DNA of 64,000 nucleotides from assembly GCA_930367205.1 (NCBI GenBank), contig OV884014.1, forward strand, positions 76,983,104 to 77,047,103, written 5' to 3'. This stretch comes from Acanthosoma haemorrhoidale (Eukaryota; Arthropoda; Insecta; Hemiptera; Acanthosomatidae). This document shows positions 33,282-47,105 of this stretch, piece after piece. Under the pieces are notes generated by a model, which saw only the letters and a list, made by a program, of their open reading frames with translations, had not been told where the DNA came from and did not search any database. The position numbers and the translations under genes were made by a program. Each line of letters opens with the position of its first letter. Within the stretch, counting starts at the first letter, position 1.

Positions 33282-36200
33282 TATTATGTTCGTAGAATAT
33301 TTCAGATGCAAATAATCACAGATTTATGTTTTCGCCGTTAAGTATAGATTATTTTAGGCACTGGACTATGATTTAAATATTGGTATGTTAATGAGTCTGA
33401 GTATATGGAGATACAAACTACAAACTGTCGATAAATACAATTCTATTTACCGTTGATTAATTACGAAATTAAGGGAAATGATTTGATTGACAGTTTTACT
33501 GATAGCACACGAAATAATCTTTATTTCTTTCTCTAAAGTCTTTATTTCTACCATCTCTACGGTACCAACAAACTGATACTTTCAGGTATAATGTAATCCC
33601 TCTAAATAAAACATAGATTGAAAAGAACTTGTGAATACAGTTTTAGTTACTTTACGTAAATATAGGAACCCTAAGCTCCAACGCGTAATATGGGTTTGTA
33701 ATATTATTAAAGACGTCGAGATAATAAAAAAATATATATTTTTTACTACTAAATAATTTATTAGTTAGGACCGGTTTAACTAAAAGTTATTAACTAATAA
33801 AATATGATGCTTCCAAAAGACTGGTTGAGTCACAATTGCGAATACTTATATGGTTATTATAGGTTTAACATAACATAAATTACTATTAATAGATTTATTC
33901 AGGTTTTTTGAGATGTCTATTTTTTTTCACGGATAGTTCAAATCAAATGTGACCACAACGTAAAGTTTTGTGTAACGTAAATACTCAAAGACAGAAAAGA
34001 CAGACAGACACACAAGAGGAAACGTAAGGATTTCAAGTTTTGAGAAAATCAACAAAATCCCGAAATTTGTTCTGATATTCGCAATGAAATTATCTTACTA
34101 TCTAAGATAGCAACCCACCTAGTTGCTGGAGCAGTAAGATTCCTAGGATAAAGGCACTGTTTACGTGCTAATTTCGCTGTTAGTAATAAGTATATGCTCA
34201 TACCAAAAACTGGAATTTTTGGTTTTCATTGTTACCAAAACCAAAAACCTATGTGTCTGTCTTCAATCCGTCGGGTTGTTTCAAGCCCCCTTTCGAGATG
34301 AAATCTTCATGGTAGTTCAGAAATATACTACCATCCCTATAAAATCCCGGAGTTAAATGAATATTTAACACTATTCGAGTGTGAACTTGTTGGTTAATAA
34401 TACGGCAGATAGACGTAGTTATTGTCATTATTTTTTTTGTCAATCGTTACATCATTATTAATAGTGGGCTGTCCCTTTACGCAAACACCTGTAGGTTGGA
34501 CTTCGATAGGGGCCAACCACAACATCACTGGATTAGAAGAAGTATGTCCTTATCTAGAATTGACACTTCGAAGCCAGTAATTATCCTTTTTTTTGGGGGG
34601 GGGCTAAGTAAGCTATATAGTTACCTTATAATGTTCCATCGTGAGGCCACTGGTTCGATCCCCGGACACCGAGAAAGGGAAAGGACACCCTGCCAAGTAG
34701 GACAGCGGCCAAACTGGAAAGAAAGTAGCCTCGCCTCTCCTCACAAGGCTGATAAACTTTTTCCGAAGCATCCTCAAGATTCCGGTCCGATCTATCGTGC
34801 GTTAAACGTGAAGTGCAACAGTAGACAATCGAATATCAAGAGCAATAGGGGTAAACTCATCGTGGATAATCCATCGTTATTCGTTCAGGGGAGGAATAAA
34901 AGTAATTCGGTCTAATATAGTAAATAAAATAGCTTATTCACATTATAATAACCCAATGAGTAGAATAATTTGTTGGAAGATCGGCTTAAGTTGATCAAAT
35001 ACAATTGTTAGGTTTTCATAACATTCCATTTATTAATGGATAATATTTCACGAAGGTCGACATAACACTCTGTTGCCTTTGGTCGATCCCGACATGTATT
35101 TAATGTAAAAATAAAATTAATATTAAGAGGTAGACCTCAATTGTCACGTATTAATGATCCCAGATGTGTCAAGATGGGTCCTTTAGGTATATTTGAGGGC
35201 CAAACAGTAACCCTTTGGGTGGTCATCAAGCTATCGGAAGAATGGGGTTATGTGCTAGCTGGTTTCCAAATTGTTAAAGTAATATTTTCTTAACACGATG
35301 CAAGTAGCTGTACGACTGTATATGAATGACATTGAGTGAGTCCAGGAGTGCGACATATAAGCGGTCAGACGGTGCCGGCCGGGGGGTCACTACGTTTGAG
35401 GGCGATTCCCAGTAAAGATCTGACATCTCTCCGAGCCAACTCCTAGGGCAGTCTTTTATCTGTTTGATTCATGACAAATTTTAATTCCATTTCATCACTC
35501 CACTTAACCGTTTTAATGAATCATATTATATTGTAAAATTCTAATTTATATAAATAAATTACTTTTTGATTAGAGGCAATGGGGACAAATAGTAAATTAA
35601 TTGAATATTTTTGAGGTTAGGTATAATTTTGTATCGCTTTACGCTAATGAAATAAGCTCAGGATTTGATAGAGAAATCAAATGTGTTGAAGTTGAATGAT
35701 TAGATGGCATCCCTTTTAAATCAAATATTCAACTCTAGCGTAAGGCGTGGTCATGAGGGAAAGTCGGGTAAATATATAAAAGAATATATGTATCCGTAGA
35801 AAAGATACATCCCTTTGTGTTTGTATACAGTTGGTATATCAGATAAGATTGGTATCGAGAATAAATCAAAACCCCCACTCGCCGAACGTAGCAACTCACA
35901 TTCACATCATCTACTATCTTACTCTAGCACAAGATACTTTTCAAACCAGCTACTAGCCCGTAATAAATGAAGCATAGCTCTATGGCTTCAAAGATCATGT
36001 TGAAAGATCGCGATTGACCTTCGCTACGATCCGCAGATATTCCCTCTATTGGTCAGTCGGGATCCTTACTAGTAAGTACAGTAGGGTTTAAGATGGAAGA
36101 GAGCCTGCCAATGAGGAAATAGAGTTCAGTCGATACAAGAGTCGAAGACTGGTGTCACTGCGAGGTACGGAATGCCGGACCGTTAAGAATGAATCGAGAT

Positions 36201-36348
36201 TTCACGGGCCGGGCAGATCTCAGTGCTACGTCACCATGTCGTATGTGTCCCCCGGGTCTTCCCGTCTTTTTGCAGGATTTTTTTGAGATCCTTGAAATGT
36301 TATTCACTGCCGAAGTGAGAGGCTCTACTTTCAAACAAGTATGCGAAA
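33282..36348. other. No gene seen beyond SINE copies
   Basis: Holds the SINE at 34.6 kb. A second B-box-like patch (tttgagggcgattccc) lies near 35394-35411. The motif aggctctactttcaaacaa occurs at 36321-36339. The remaining open frames lack recognisable motifs. Confidence 0.35.
34620..34800 (+). repeat. tRNA-derived SINE
   Basis: ctggttcgatccccgg at 34650-34665 is a near-perfect B box, and the upstream sequence tagttaccttataatg lies where an A box would be. A purine-rich body (gagaaagggaaaggacacc) and cctcacaaggctgataaac follow. The long open frame at 34496-34915 runs through this SINE and is therefore unlikely to be a gene. Confidence 0.5.
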
Positions 36349-36424
36349 GGTATATTCAACAACAGCCCTATGTGTACGGTATACCGGGTATATTCAACAA
36401 CAGCCCTATGTGTACGGTACAGCT
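36349..36424. repeat. Tandem duplication of 38 bp
   Basis: Two copies starting ggtatattcaacaacagc at 36349 and 36387 are identical over 33 bases. The duplication lies in a short open frame without recognisable product. Confidence 0.9.
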
Positions 36425-39400
36425 CAGCGCAACCTGTCAACTAGTGAGACAACAAATGGCAGTTACCAATTATTAATATTATAATATACAGTCAAACATA
36501 AAGATTATTTATTCCCTTGAACTGCAGTTTCTAGCTGCCATCATTAGCTGTGTCTTCAGATTCACGGTGTGTTCAAATTCTTCTTCACATAATCGAAATA
36601 ATAAATTTAAAAAAAGTACGATAAAATAACTAGCTTATATAACTTTGGCGTTTCTCATCATGGCACATCTTGGAGGAATTGTTAGAAATTGATGGTAACT
36701 GACATCCACTGGTAACTTTAGTGACATATTTACAATACAAAAACATTTTTCAGCCTTGGGAACTTCTGCCTGATTTTCATCAAACAGCTTGGTATTTGCC
36801 GCTGGAATGTGTCGATTTTATACAAGAACCCTTATAAAGAGAAAAGAACAACGCACGTTTTATAAAACACTGAAACCACAGACCTATTACACTTTGCTGA
36901 AACAGTGTGAGATTCCCTGTCGCAACGAGGCCTCAACCAGAATGTCTGCAGAGGTCATAAGTAAATCGCACGGTTGACAAATGGCACCAACCAGATTTGT
37001 ATAATAGTTTTTTCTCTAAGCTATTTCTCACTTGTATCCGTTCCAAAACCTCAGGACAGAAATCGCTTCTCATTCCGAGAGCCTGGAATCAAGGGCCAGC
37101 ATAACATGGAGCGGTTTCTAGAGACGATTTGTATCCCTAATTGTGAAAAACTGACATGAGTGTCCGCTTAGAACTTTCTCCTAAGTACACGGACTTTTTT
37201 TTTCTTCTCCATAAAGCTGGAATCTGAGAATAATGGTTTAGCAATGAATAGCCAAGTCTAAGGTCAGGTGCAATCAGTGAGTGAACTTATACGACTTTCC
37301 CTGAGTGAGTCTGTCAAGTGTCCGTTTGACTCAACTCGTGACTTAAAGTCTAAGGACTTTAATGCCTCTATTAGTAGGGGAGTTGGTGAGTGGGAGAATA
37401 GAACTTTTCGAATCATAATAATAAATTAATATGAAATGAACTTTCAAAAACAGAGAAGCTACAATGAATATCCTTTATTTTAATTATTTTGAAAAGTAAA
37501 TTCTTTCCTTTTTACTTTGTGATTATCACCTCCTCTTCCTGATTATCACCTCAATCCATTTTGTGGATTTCAATATTCGCTCCATATAGCATAGCTCATC
37601 AGGGACAGGAATAATGACCAAACCATCATACCTATTGGTGGTATGTATTGGCTACAGATATTAAAATCCACCCTCCATTTCTTTAAAAAAGAATGGTACT
37701 CATGTCATGTAATATAGAATTGAGAATTTCATTGATAAGATTGAATAATTAATCTTTACAAGGGGATGGAATTACCTAGTAATTTATTACTGATAACCGA
37801 GAAACAGTAAAATCTCTATTTATTTTCTCATCATATCTAAGATTCGTTTATTATTGCGTTTTTGACCGAAAAAAATTATATTACATCAATTATAGACTAA
37901 ATTACTTAGGTATTGAATATATATGAAAAACTACTCGGTATTTTTGATCAGAAATGCTTCCGTTTTCTTTTGAAAAACGAAAAAAGAATTATTAATGTTT
38001 AAAACAAGAAACTAATGAAATCGCCCTTGAATACAATATTTCTGTTTTTGGCTCCCAAAATATTTTGGGAATATATTTGAAAATAATACATCTTTACCCT
38101 TCGAGAAAAAAGTCGGAACGTAAAATTGTAATTATTTGTTTACCTTTGAGTAGATAAAATATAAAACTAATAGACAGAAATGAGACAGGCTTGTACGTAC
38201 TTTCTACGTATTTTTTAGGACCACCATCGTAGAGCATACATTTAGATCAATATGTAATATGTATAATATCAATATGTGTAAGACACACTGCTCTGTATCT
38301 GTTTGGAAATATAGTCTACGACTCAAAAATAATTTCAGTCCATAGGTAAACTGAGGTTCAATACTAGACACTTAGTATATGCAGGCTTATTACTATCAGT
38401 ATTAGTTCTAGATATATGTTTGGGGTTTTTCTAAACCCCATATAGAGTTAGTTACTCGCATAAATATGTTCTAGAAGGATCCCCACACAAGGGTCGCGCC
38501 GGATTGTTTAATTGAAAGGAATAGAAACATTTCATTTTTCATATCAGCTGTAATTCTCTTGAACATCTTCGAGGCTTCTTCTCTATAGGTAGTGGTCAGC
38601 TAATTATTTTCCTAACTGTTAATCCATCTGGCCATTAGTGGATATGGTCCACCGACGTCTTCACCGCTATGTGGGCCATGGTGGAGCCATCATATTTCCT
38701 ATGGTGCACTGGCTATGTTAAGGGCCTTCGTTCAAATACCGAAGCGGACGGTGAGCCGACCTATGAAAAATATCATAGGAACGTTCTGATTTGTAGTTTT
38801 GGGGTGGGCTGAGTGAAAAAAGTGACCTTTGTGATCTTTGATCTCACTTATATTTATAGAGGGGAGGGTTAAAGTCATTTGGATAATCGTTTATTCAAGC
38901 TCATTATATTGAGGTAGACGATTTAAATTTGTTTAGGGTATCAGAGGTTCTCTGATTCTCTGAAGGATTCTCTGCTGTCACAACAAAGGACCCCACCCCA
39001 CCCAAATGAATATCATTACCATCAAACAATAGTACGGCCATATTTAGAATTGGATTTTTCCCGTGGCTTCGCCTGGCTAAAATTATTTCATAACTTATGA
39101 GAAAATGCTGGCTGAAAGTTTTGGGTAAAAGAAAAGGGTGAACTTTGACCCCTTGTATTTTGAGATCCAGTTTTTAATTTCGCTTAAGATGCATTAATAT
39201 TTCATCTTTCTTTTTTCTATATTTTCAGAAACATCTCGGTCATTACAATACATTAATATTGATTATTTCAAATATGAATTACCCTGTGGTTTGACATTTT
39301 ATCGATGGAAAAATTTATCCTATTATAACTGGCCTGCAAACGGGTTCTCTTACTTGGCTAAGAAGTAACCAAGTAGAAAATATGGCTGCCATCCATAATT

Positions 39401-39610
39401 CAATTTATGAATGGTTGGAAGCAAAACAGTTTCATTTCTCCTCGCATCTGTCAGTTTGAAGCTGTAATTTGCTGGGATCGGATCGTCTTGGTACCATAGC
39501 TCAGACTGAAAATAATTTGTTAATTGATAACTAATTAACAGCAGGCACAAATATGATCTTGGAATTTTTTTTTTACCAACTAAGTGTTTGTTAAATCATT
39601 ATTAATAATA
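36425..39610. other. No gene seen; AT-rich repeat debris
   Basis: A tRNA-like patch lies at 38685-38780 and a cccgtggcttcgcc fragment at 39060-39073, similar to the heads at 39.6 and 42.0 kb. The 66-codon minus-strand frame at 39350-39550 has no family that I can name. Confidence 0.35.
38685..38780 (+). repeat. tRNA-like SINE fragment
   Basis: tggtgcactggctatgtt looks like an A box and ttcgttcaaataccga like a B box, at tRNA-like spacing. The body after it (cggacggtgagccgacctat) is not seen elsewhere in the window. Confidence 0.4.
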
Positions 39611-39838
39611 TAGTTTGGCCCGCGCGGAAATCTCAGCGCTTTAAGACCGCTTTCAAGTTTAAGTTAACTAACCAACTTTTCTTTTTTTTTCCTCCCTGAC
39701 ACGAGATCCGTGCCCCAAACGGGGATGTTAAGTAACCAAAATTTAAAATAATTAACGTGAAAAAACGTAGACTTTATGTTGACGGACAGTATGAGGGGCA
39801 TATGAATTTTCAAAATTCAAAATAGTTCTTAAGTTGAT
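39611..39838 (+). mobile_element. Retroposon-like repeat, cccgcggcttcg family, copy 1
   Basis: Aligned with 42037-42256: tttcaagtttaagttaacta, caacttttct, taattaacgtgaa/cctgaa, aaacgtag and tttcaaaattcaaaatagtt occur in the same order and spacing. A head of this type is common at one end of truncated insect non-LTR elements. No coding sequence is present. Confidence 0.75.
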
Positions 39839-39943
39839 ATCGGTTCTGCGGACACCAAATTCTATTCGTTCCCACAATATTCTACAGTTTTTTTTTATTT
39901 CTACATATTTCTTGAAGGTTTTACAAAGTTATATTTGACTAAA

Positions 39944-40527
39944 CTTCTTCTTAAATCTATTGTGTTACTGCCATCAATCAGCTTAGTGTAAACAAACAAA
40001 AAACTATCGATTTGACACTGATGTTGGTCATTTTGGACATCTCATTTTTCAACCTTCCTTACTCCACGCCGACGGGGCTTAACGTCAAACGTCAGTTAAA
40101 TAATCTTGTTCGAGGAGAGTATTTTAAAAAACTTTATTATGAATAACAATAAAAAAACTGGTATATATACAAATATTAATGAATTACAGCACTAGAACAT
40201 TCCTTGACGAAGGTTTAAGGACAAGTGTTGGGTTTTGGATGTGGGTTGCTGGATGCAGGTAGTTTAGGGCTAGGCGGGTTGTAAAAGAACAAAGGAAGGG
40301 TAGGCCATATGTTTCAACTGAACTACACATTTTAGCTAAAAACGAATATTACATAACTTCTTCATAACATATACTTCTTCTTAAATCTATTGTGTTACTA
40401 CCATCAATCAGCTTAGTGTAAAAAAACAATAAAAAAACTATTGATTTGACACTGATGTTGGTCATTTTGGACATCTCATTTTTCAACCTTCCTTACCCCA
40501 CGCCGACGGTGCTTAACGTCAAACGTC
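39944..40527. repeat. Two 150-bp direct repeats flanking a 280-bp mobile unit
   Basis: 39944-40093 and 40374-40527 are nearly identical (cttcttcttaaatctattgt, ttggtcattttggacatctc, cgccgacgg). Between them 40094-40373 carries agttaaataatcttg and actggtatatatacaaatat, which recur alone at 53716-53990. This fits a tandem duplication of a composite unit or terminal repeats around a small element. No protein is encoded. Confidence 0.85.
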
Positions 40528-43500
40528 GATCAAATTCAAGCTGAACTCGTCATCGGGAGTGTCATTATTCAACTGAGTGATTACTAGAGGAGCTTGGGAA
40601 GTCTTGTCCCCCCCCCCAATAATTTTTCCAGATTGTAAGCCATATGCTTGCCAGGGTGTAAATTACTCCATGCATTCCTTACGTACCCAAATATATATTA
40701 TTATTACTACCACGGGACGACGTGACATTATAACAAGTTGTAATCCACAAAATAAACACGTGAAAGCGACTGGGAGATTAAAATAAATCAGTTCGAATGC
40801 TTAATTATATGTCTTACTGCCTTTTTTTTTGTTGAACACCAAAGCTTCAATTGAAAAAGGTAACTTCTTTTAAAAAATGAGCTGATTAACTGAAATTATG
40901 TTTCATTTTACCTCAATAGCTTTTATTTTCAACTCATTATTTAAAACTTTAGGTAGGTCTTGTTTTTAATCTATATTTATCTTTCTCAACCATTTTTAAA
41001 CGTTTTGAATTTTTTCACGTTGTCTTGTGGGCCTTTATATTCTACGCAGGCAATCCATAGTTTGAAACTCCTTTCTTCTTAATTCAGCAATAATCAGTGT
41101 CCTTTCCACTCGAACTGTGAACTGTTTCAAATCATTCCAGGTAGCTTTCTAAATGGATTGATCAGCCTTTTCGACTCGTTGTCAAAGAAAGTGCACAATT
41201 GCTAACGTGTTTAGCAACATAGCTTTATTCAATTTGAATACAGGAAGACACACAAGAAAAGGTACACAATACAAATAGGATTTCGTTTTTGTACTCAGCC
41301 ACAATACAACAGACCAGAGGTGTCAATGTCTCCATCTGGGTGTTCTATTGTTACAGTTTGGAAATCGACCGGTTCAATCGCTTCGATTCATGCGACCCGT
41401 CTTACGCAACAAAGGTGGGAAAGGTTCATCAGCTTTGAAAAGAAATTTAATTACAAAAGCTCGGCTTCGGTTAGCCTTAGAGCACCCTACTGAATGATAG
41501 GTTTCTTAATTTAAGTTTAGTATGCGCTGTATTTTGTAAAGTAGGCCCAATTTGTAAGTACTGATTGAAATCTGATGTAGATTCGGTCTAATAACGTTTT
41601 AGGCTTAATGTACTTGAAGCTCCCTAAAAGGAAAAAGGATTCCGATTTGCATATAATCGGAGTACATAGATGGGTACTTTGAAAGTTTCGCTGACATTTT
41701 TAAAAACAGAAACCCTGTGTCTGTCTTTCAAATTAAATTTGACACTGAGGCTATCTATTCTGTTGGCTCTCAGAATATCTTTGAATATATTTTTACTATA
41801 TATCACCTTGTATGTTTCTTTAACAAGTAAATTTTTATAGTTTCTCAGCTATGGTATGAGAGAGCTATGAGAGAAAAGGCTGATATTTTAATTATTAATT
41901 ATATTACTGTGTTATTATATATGTTACTTAGAAATTTAAAATCCGTTAAATTATTTTTAAGATTGCTATCGGCTATGTAGCCCATGCATACAGATAAATT
42001 AAGTATTTCCACGTATTAAATATGTAATTAACTACAGTTTTGCCCGCGGCTTCGTTCTCGAGGAAATCTTACGCCATAAGACTGGTTTCAAGTTTAAGTT
42101 AACTAAGCAACTTTTCTATTTTTTTCCTCCGTAACACGAGAGAGTTGTTAACTAACCAACCATTAAAATAATTAACCTGAAGAAACGTAGGCTTCATGTT
42201 AATGGACAGTAAACGGGGCATATCAACTTTCAAAATTCAAAATAGTTCTTAAGTTATATTATTAAATTATAATCGGACATATGACAATTGAACTCGTTAT
42301 AAAATAAACTAGTGTTCTTTATGAACTTTTCACCAATGCCTCTTGATTCCTTATAAATAAGAAAGCTAAAAAATGAGTTAGACGGATTATCATTAGAATA
42401 TATTGTGCATATATCATTGTGTTATCTCCATGTAGCCTCCTCAATATGCATATCTAATAGCTACTGCTCCTCAGTAGCTAAGAGCAACATGGATATTGCC
42501 TCGTGAATAGAGGAAAGTCCGGCAAAAGTGCTGACTCCACGATTAGGAAAACAGAATCCTTCTCACTTTCACGTGACTTGAAGAAGTCGTCAAAGCTTGC
42601 TGCTGGTTTAGGAGGGAAAAAAATATGACAGCATGTACGCGGAATAGGAACAGAGCGACGTACGCTTCGAATACACTTTCTCCAAACATCTTCGGTTGTT
42701 GTTTGGTTTTTTTTTTAATATGTCTGTAGCAATTCGTAGCCAGGCCTATACCGTGAGATCTGATAGGGAAAGCCTACCTTGATAATTGACAATCATGAGA
42801 TATTATATTTTATACCGACCAGTTTCCGATCTCGACTGTTGTGGGCAGCAGAGCAACAAACTTCGAAGGAAGAATCACAACCAAAAAAATGTGAGACCTC
42901 CTCAACGATTTACATATGCATACTTTATGTTTATATATCTCTTTGATATGCGCAATTAATTCACTTCGTAAGTGATGTAACACGAGTTTAGATGTTAAAG
43001 AAAACAGGCCAAGGTTCCTAAGATCATCAACCAAATACAACATGCTGTCCTGCTTAGTCGCTTTAATAACCATGCTAATTGGGGTTCAAGTCACAGTTCC
43101 TTTAAGAATATTTTTGTGGTATCGGCTTGGAAGAAGTTGAGGGATAATTAGTAGCTGTTTGAATAAATTAGTGTGGAATTTGATCTAGAAAAACAAGAGA
43201 AAGGTTGGGTGAATTCCCTTCCCTTGGAGTCCAGGCTCCATATCTAACAGCTGTCCCTGCATTCGTCTTGAGATTTCAGTTTTATTTTCAATATCAGGTC
43301 AGATCTGCGTAAATTACCCACCTATTCGACTATTAGGACACGTACCACAACATCACCTCTCTAGAAATGGTTTGGTTAAAATGGTTATAGTAGTTTTGGC
43401 AATTTACGATGTATTCGCTCCGAGAAACTTCAATAGGAGTATTTAGTTGTTTCTTTTCTCGGAATCGTTGAAATTAATTGTAGTTTTTATTAAAGCTACT

Positions 43501-44590
43501 ATGAACTAATTAAAGAGAAGAGATTCTTTTTAGAAAGTTGGGTTAATTAATGCAAATTTCTTCAGCTATTCGTTTCTGGATTAGCTGGAACATGGCATTA
43601 AGATTACCATGGAGACAGCGATCTCCGTGTTGTTTTCTAAGTGAAGGAAGCGTTGAAGGAATGTCTATAAGCCGAGTGGTGACTATTATCGATCATAGGG
43701 GAAATGTAACTAGTCAGACAGGAGAACGAAGCGATCCAGCGAAAGTTTCCCCGTTGGCGAACCTTGAGTTCTGTTCGAACTACCTTCATCTTGAGAGTGA
43801 ATCAGTTTTCAATCAAATTATTTCTAATTCAGTTCAGTCAAGATTGAGACCTATTTAATCGTTGTTATTGTTGTGAGTCGTTGGACTTTTGGACAGAGAA
43901 GACAAGTTACAGTCTGGCTTCGATAATGAGGTAAACTAACAAGTCGGGTCGAACTTGCAACGGATAATGGATGTTTGGCTTGGCGTACTTTTATCGGAGA
44001 TAAACACCCCCAAAGTCCAGAGAGCACGATAGCCCAAGTTCATAAGCCAACCCACTTTTTGGGCTAGCTGATCATTGTCTTTTATAGTAAACTTTCTCAC
44101 GATAAACGTTGATCTTGCAACTAGATGCTATCATATCGTGTAACTGCTAAAGTAAACAGTTTAGGACATGAAATGCTTATTATACTAAAATATTTTATTT
44201 TATATCTAATGAAATAAAGGACGTAGGGAATGAAGAAACAATATCGTTAAATACTTCATAAATGATTGTTGCATTTATCACCTATAGTTCATTGGATGTG
44301 ACATAGATAATATAGACGGTGGTAAAACAGTAATTGATTAAATGCATTTGAAAAAAACAAACCAAGTTAGTTCCTAATTAATGCAGGGTAGAAATCAAAT
44401 TTATTTTTCTATTATAATAAAAATAGTTAGGGCACACAGATCCACGGATCAATTAGTTTAATTACTTTTACTTAATAGCTATAAATTCTACTTAATGTGC
44501 TTGTCGCACGTAGGTGGGAAATGAAGAGGTATTTCTAAGAAGAGATATTTTATTACCCATTAAATTTATTTCTAATTCTGCTCCGCTTCG
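40528..44590. other. No gene seen; cccgcggcttcg copy and SINE-like scraps only
   Basis: Apart from the repeat at 42.04 kb there is a poly(C) run at 40609-40618 and a B-box-like ggggttcaagtcac at 43082. The 102-codon frame at 43550-43858 and the 87-codon minus frame at 42810-43073 show no known motif. Confidence 0.35.
42037..42256 (+). mobile_element. Retroposon-like repeat, cccgcggcttcg family, copy 2
   Basis: Retains the intact head tgcccgcggcttcgttctcg, which is altered in the copy at 39.6 kb. Both copies lie in the same orientation and end near tagttcttaagtt, which may be the true end of the family. Confidence 0.75.
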
Positions 44591-44593
44591 CAG

Positions 44594-44647
44594 GAAGCTG
44601 TCAGTTATGAAGAAGGCGATATAGAACCGTGGCCAGACCCCTTATCT
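44594..44647 (+). other. Candidate 54-base exon
   Basis: The acceptor ctgctccgcttcgcag is followed by an open frame coding EAVSYEEGDIEPWPDPLS, then GTAAAA. Both ends are phase 0 if this frame is right. The acidic peptide has exon-like composition, but no neighbouring exon was found and the donor is only fair. A chance match is possible. Confidence 0.22.
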
Positions 44648-44649
44648 GT

Positions 44650-46969
44650 AAAAAAACATTAATTACTGCTATTAAGTACGTGCACTTCATTAATGGAATA
44701 TGCACTCGGGTTCTAAGATTACATTCTACTTATTTTTTTTTTACAGTTTATAATCAGGCTCTTCTTATGTTTTTTAATACGGAATCTATTAAAAATGTAC
44801 ATATTTTGATTGCCGCGCCATAATAGGTGGATGGTTCTCTTTCTTGGAAACCTAGTCTATCTTTCTCTCTTATATAAGCTCTACGAAAGCTGTAAAATTT
44901 ATTCTTTCGATCTGAAATTTTAGAGGTACGTTAAAATGAGTTTATCACGCGTTGTTTAAAATACAATAATGATTTGTTAAAAAAAAGAAAAAGTTTTGTT
45001 TTCTAACTATTCAATCACAGCTCGTTCATGGAACCGATTTTCCCCCATGCGTAATGACGCATTAAAAACCGTAACGTCATATTAATACTTTCTAATAGAA
45101 CGCAATTCTTTGAATTTTCATTAAAGTCACAGATGTACATCTCAAGTGCTCCTTTTCCCCCTTAGATAAAGGCACATTAAGTACAGTCACTAATTAACTG
45201 ACTAAGAAATAGATTCAATCATGGGAACCTGATCTATTTAAGTAATTCGAGCTGATTCCGATTGTTCTCGTCTGTTTATGTTAAATGTATATTTATTGAA
45301 ACCTACCTCATTTTTTACCATTTCTTTTTCTACTTTATTTGATCAATTTAACTTAACTAATTTGGCAGGTCCGTCATGAGATCTTTAATTCAAATTGTTT
45401 TAAGTCTTTGACATAGCAATTTATCCAGATTAAATCACCCGGTCTCAAGGCTAATGTTGTGGTTATTAATAAATTGAGAAACTAGGAATTATGAAATATA
45501 TTCAAATAAAATGGTTATAACAAATAATTATAATTAACATAGAGTACTGACAAAAAGTATAAAAAAATATTCAATTCCTTTTAAATTAGGATAATTACTA
45601 CTAATTACAAAACATGAATTTGAGCTCAATTTCTTTTAATGGATCCATAATAAGAAACAATATTAATATCACCAACCTACAATTTATCCGCCCATCTGTC
45701 TAAATACACCATGGTATTCAATAACGTTCAACTGCTTTTCTTCTCTTCTCTTCCTGTAATTCAACCAACGTTACTTTCTACTGTTGGTTCTTCAATAGTA
45801 TGGTAACCGCCAATTCGGGAGCTTGCTAACTGCGTTCTTCTCGAAGGCTTGGCTAAGACTGCCTGGTTTATCTCATCCCCACTCCTTGTAGTATAATGGA
45901 AAATGACCCTTACGAGATGTGAGGGTTCATGATCTTTATTCACAAATATCATGAATGTTACAATATATATGCATGAAAGATATTTTCAATGACGGAGGTT
46001 GTTAAACAAATATAATAAAGTATTTTCCTGTTAACTAGGGTTTTTTTTTGGGGGGGGGTTATTCAAAAAACATTTCTCCTTAATGTCAACACTTTCCGTC
46101 TCATACAAGGAACTGAAACCTTAAAAAAATTGATGAAAAGTCCCAACAAACTTCAATAGAAATTCAAAAGCCCTTATGTTTCCTTATGTGTTCATATTGT
46201 CTATATTTATATTTAGGACTCCTCTGAGCAAGCAAGAGAGATCCATCTTTACATGATGGTCCTATATAATATTGGGAAGGCAAGGAAAATGCAGCTCTAG
46301 GAAAATCTCCAGAAGACACATATGTAATTAAATAAATGTTTAAATAATTTTGAATACGTCATAAAATTATTTATGCTGCAGTTTATAAAGTTATACCTAA
46401 TAAATCATCGATATATAATTTTAATTGAAAGGAACCGAAACAACCCTAGATTAAAAACACATTTCGACATGCGAACCGAAAAATCAAAGCAACAACAGAA
46501 CGATTTCATTGGAAATCTGCTGCACCACAGTATGTCTGAAATACTGCTTCATTCGTATATTTACGAATTCCACACGTACGCCTACATCTAGACTCGGTGC
46601 AGGCAATTCCATCAAAAACTATGCGTACAACTTCATCCTCACATACTCGGACTGGCAACAAAACACTTACCGGACATGCCACGAATACTCTGCAAGAACT
46701 GGATGGAGTAGGAGGTATTTATCAATTTAAATAAACAATCATCAATATAATATGGTGAGGAATCATTGCTGTTCTTTCCCGCATATGATTCATTATAGTA
46801 TTCAGCATCTCATTCGATGGCTGTAGTTGTAAATAAATAAATATGACAACAAAATATAATTCTGAAAAATCCCACCAGCCCAAAAGACACTGTCAAGTGT
46901 ACAAGTGTATGTAAAAGTGGGGTACAAGTGTAACCCAGGTTTATTTATTTATTATTTAACTAACGGGTA
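44650..46969. other. No gene seen
   Basis: AT-rich DNA with a T9-G9 homopolymer junction at 46042-46059. Frames at 45761-45952 minus and 46373-46730 plus have no recognisable product and no splice support. Confidence 0.35.
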
Positions 46970-47105
46970 ACCAAGGTACCGAGGCTTCCCACACTCCTTA
47001 ATTCCCTCATACCACCTTCAAGCAGGTGCTCCAGGTAAAAGGATCCGCTCAACCCAAATATTCCTTTATTTTTCCCTCATCCTTAAAAAAAAAACAAAAA
47101 AACGA
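46970..47105 (+). mobile_element. A-tailed retroposon 3' end, copy 3, opposite orientation
   Basis: Plus-strand blocks cttcccacactccttaat, taccaccttcaagcaggtgc and tttatttttccctcatcc are followed by an A-rich tail. It matches the minus-strand copies at 20.5 and 24.7 kb. The tail at its 3' end supports target-primed reverse transcription as the mechanism of insertion. Confidence 0.65.

Noticed and set aside
34496..34915. 139-codon plus-strand open frame as a gene
   Set aside because: It runs through a poly-G tract and a SINE with a clear B box. The encoded protein has no recognisable domain.
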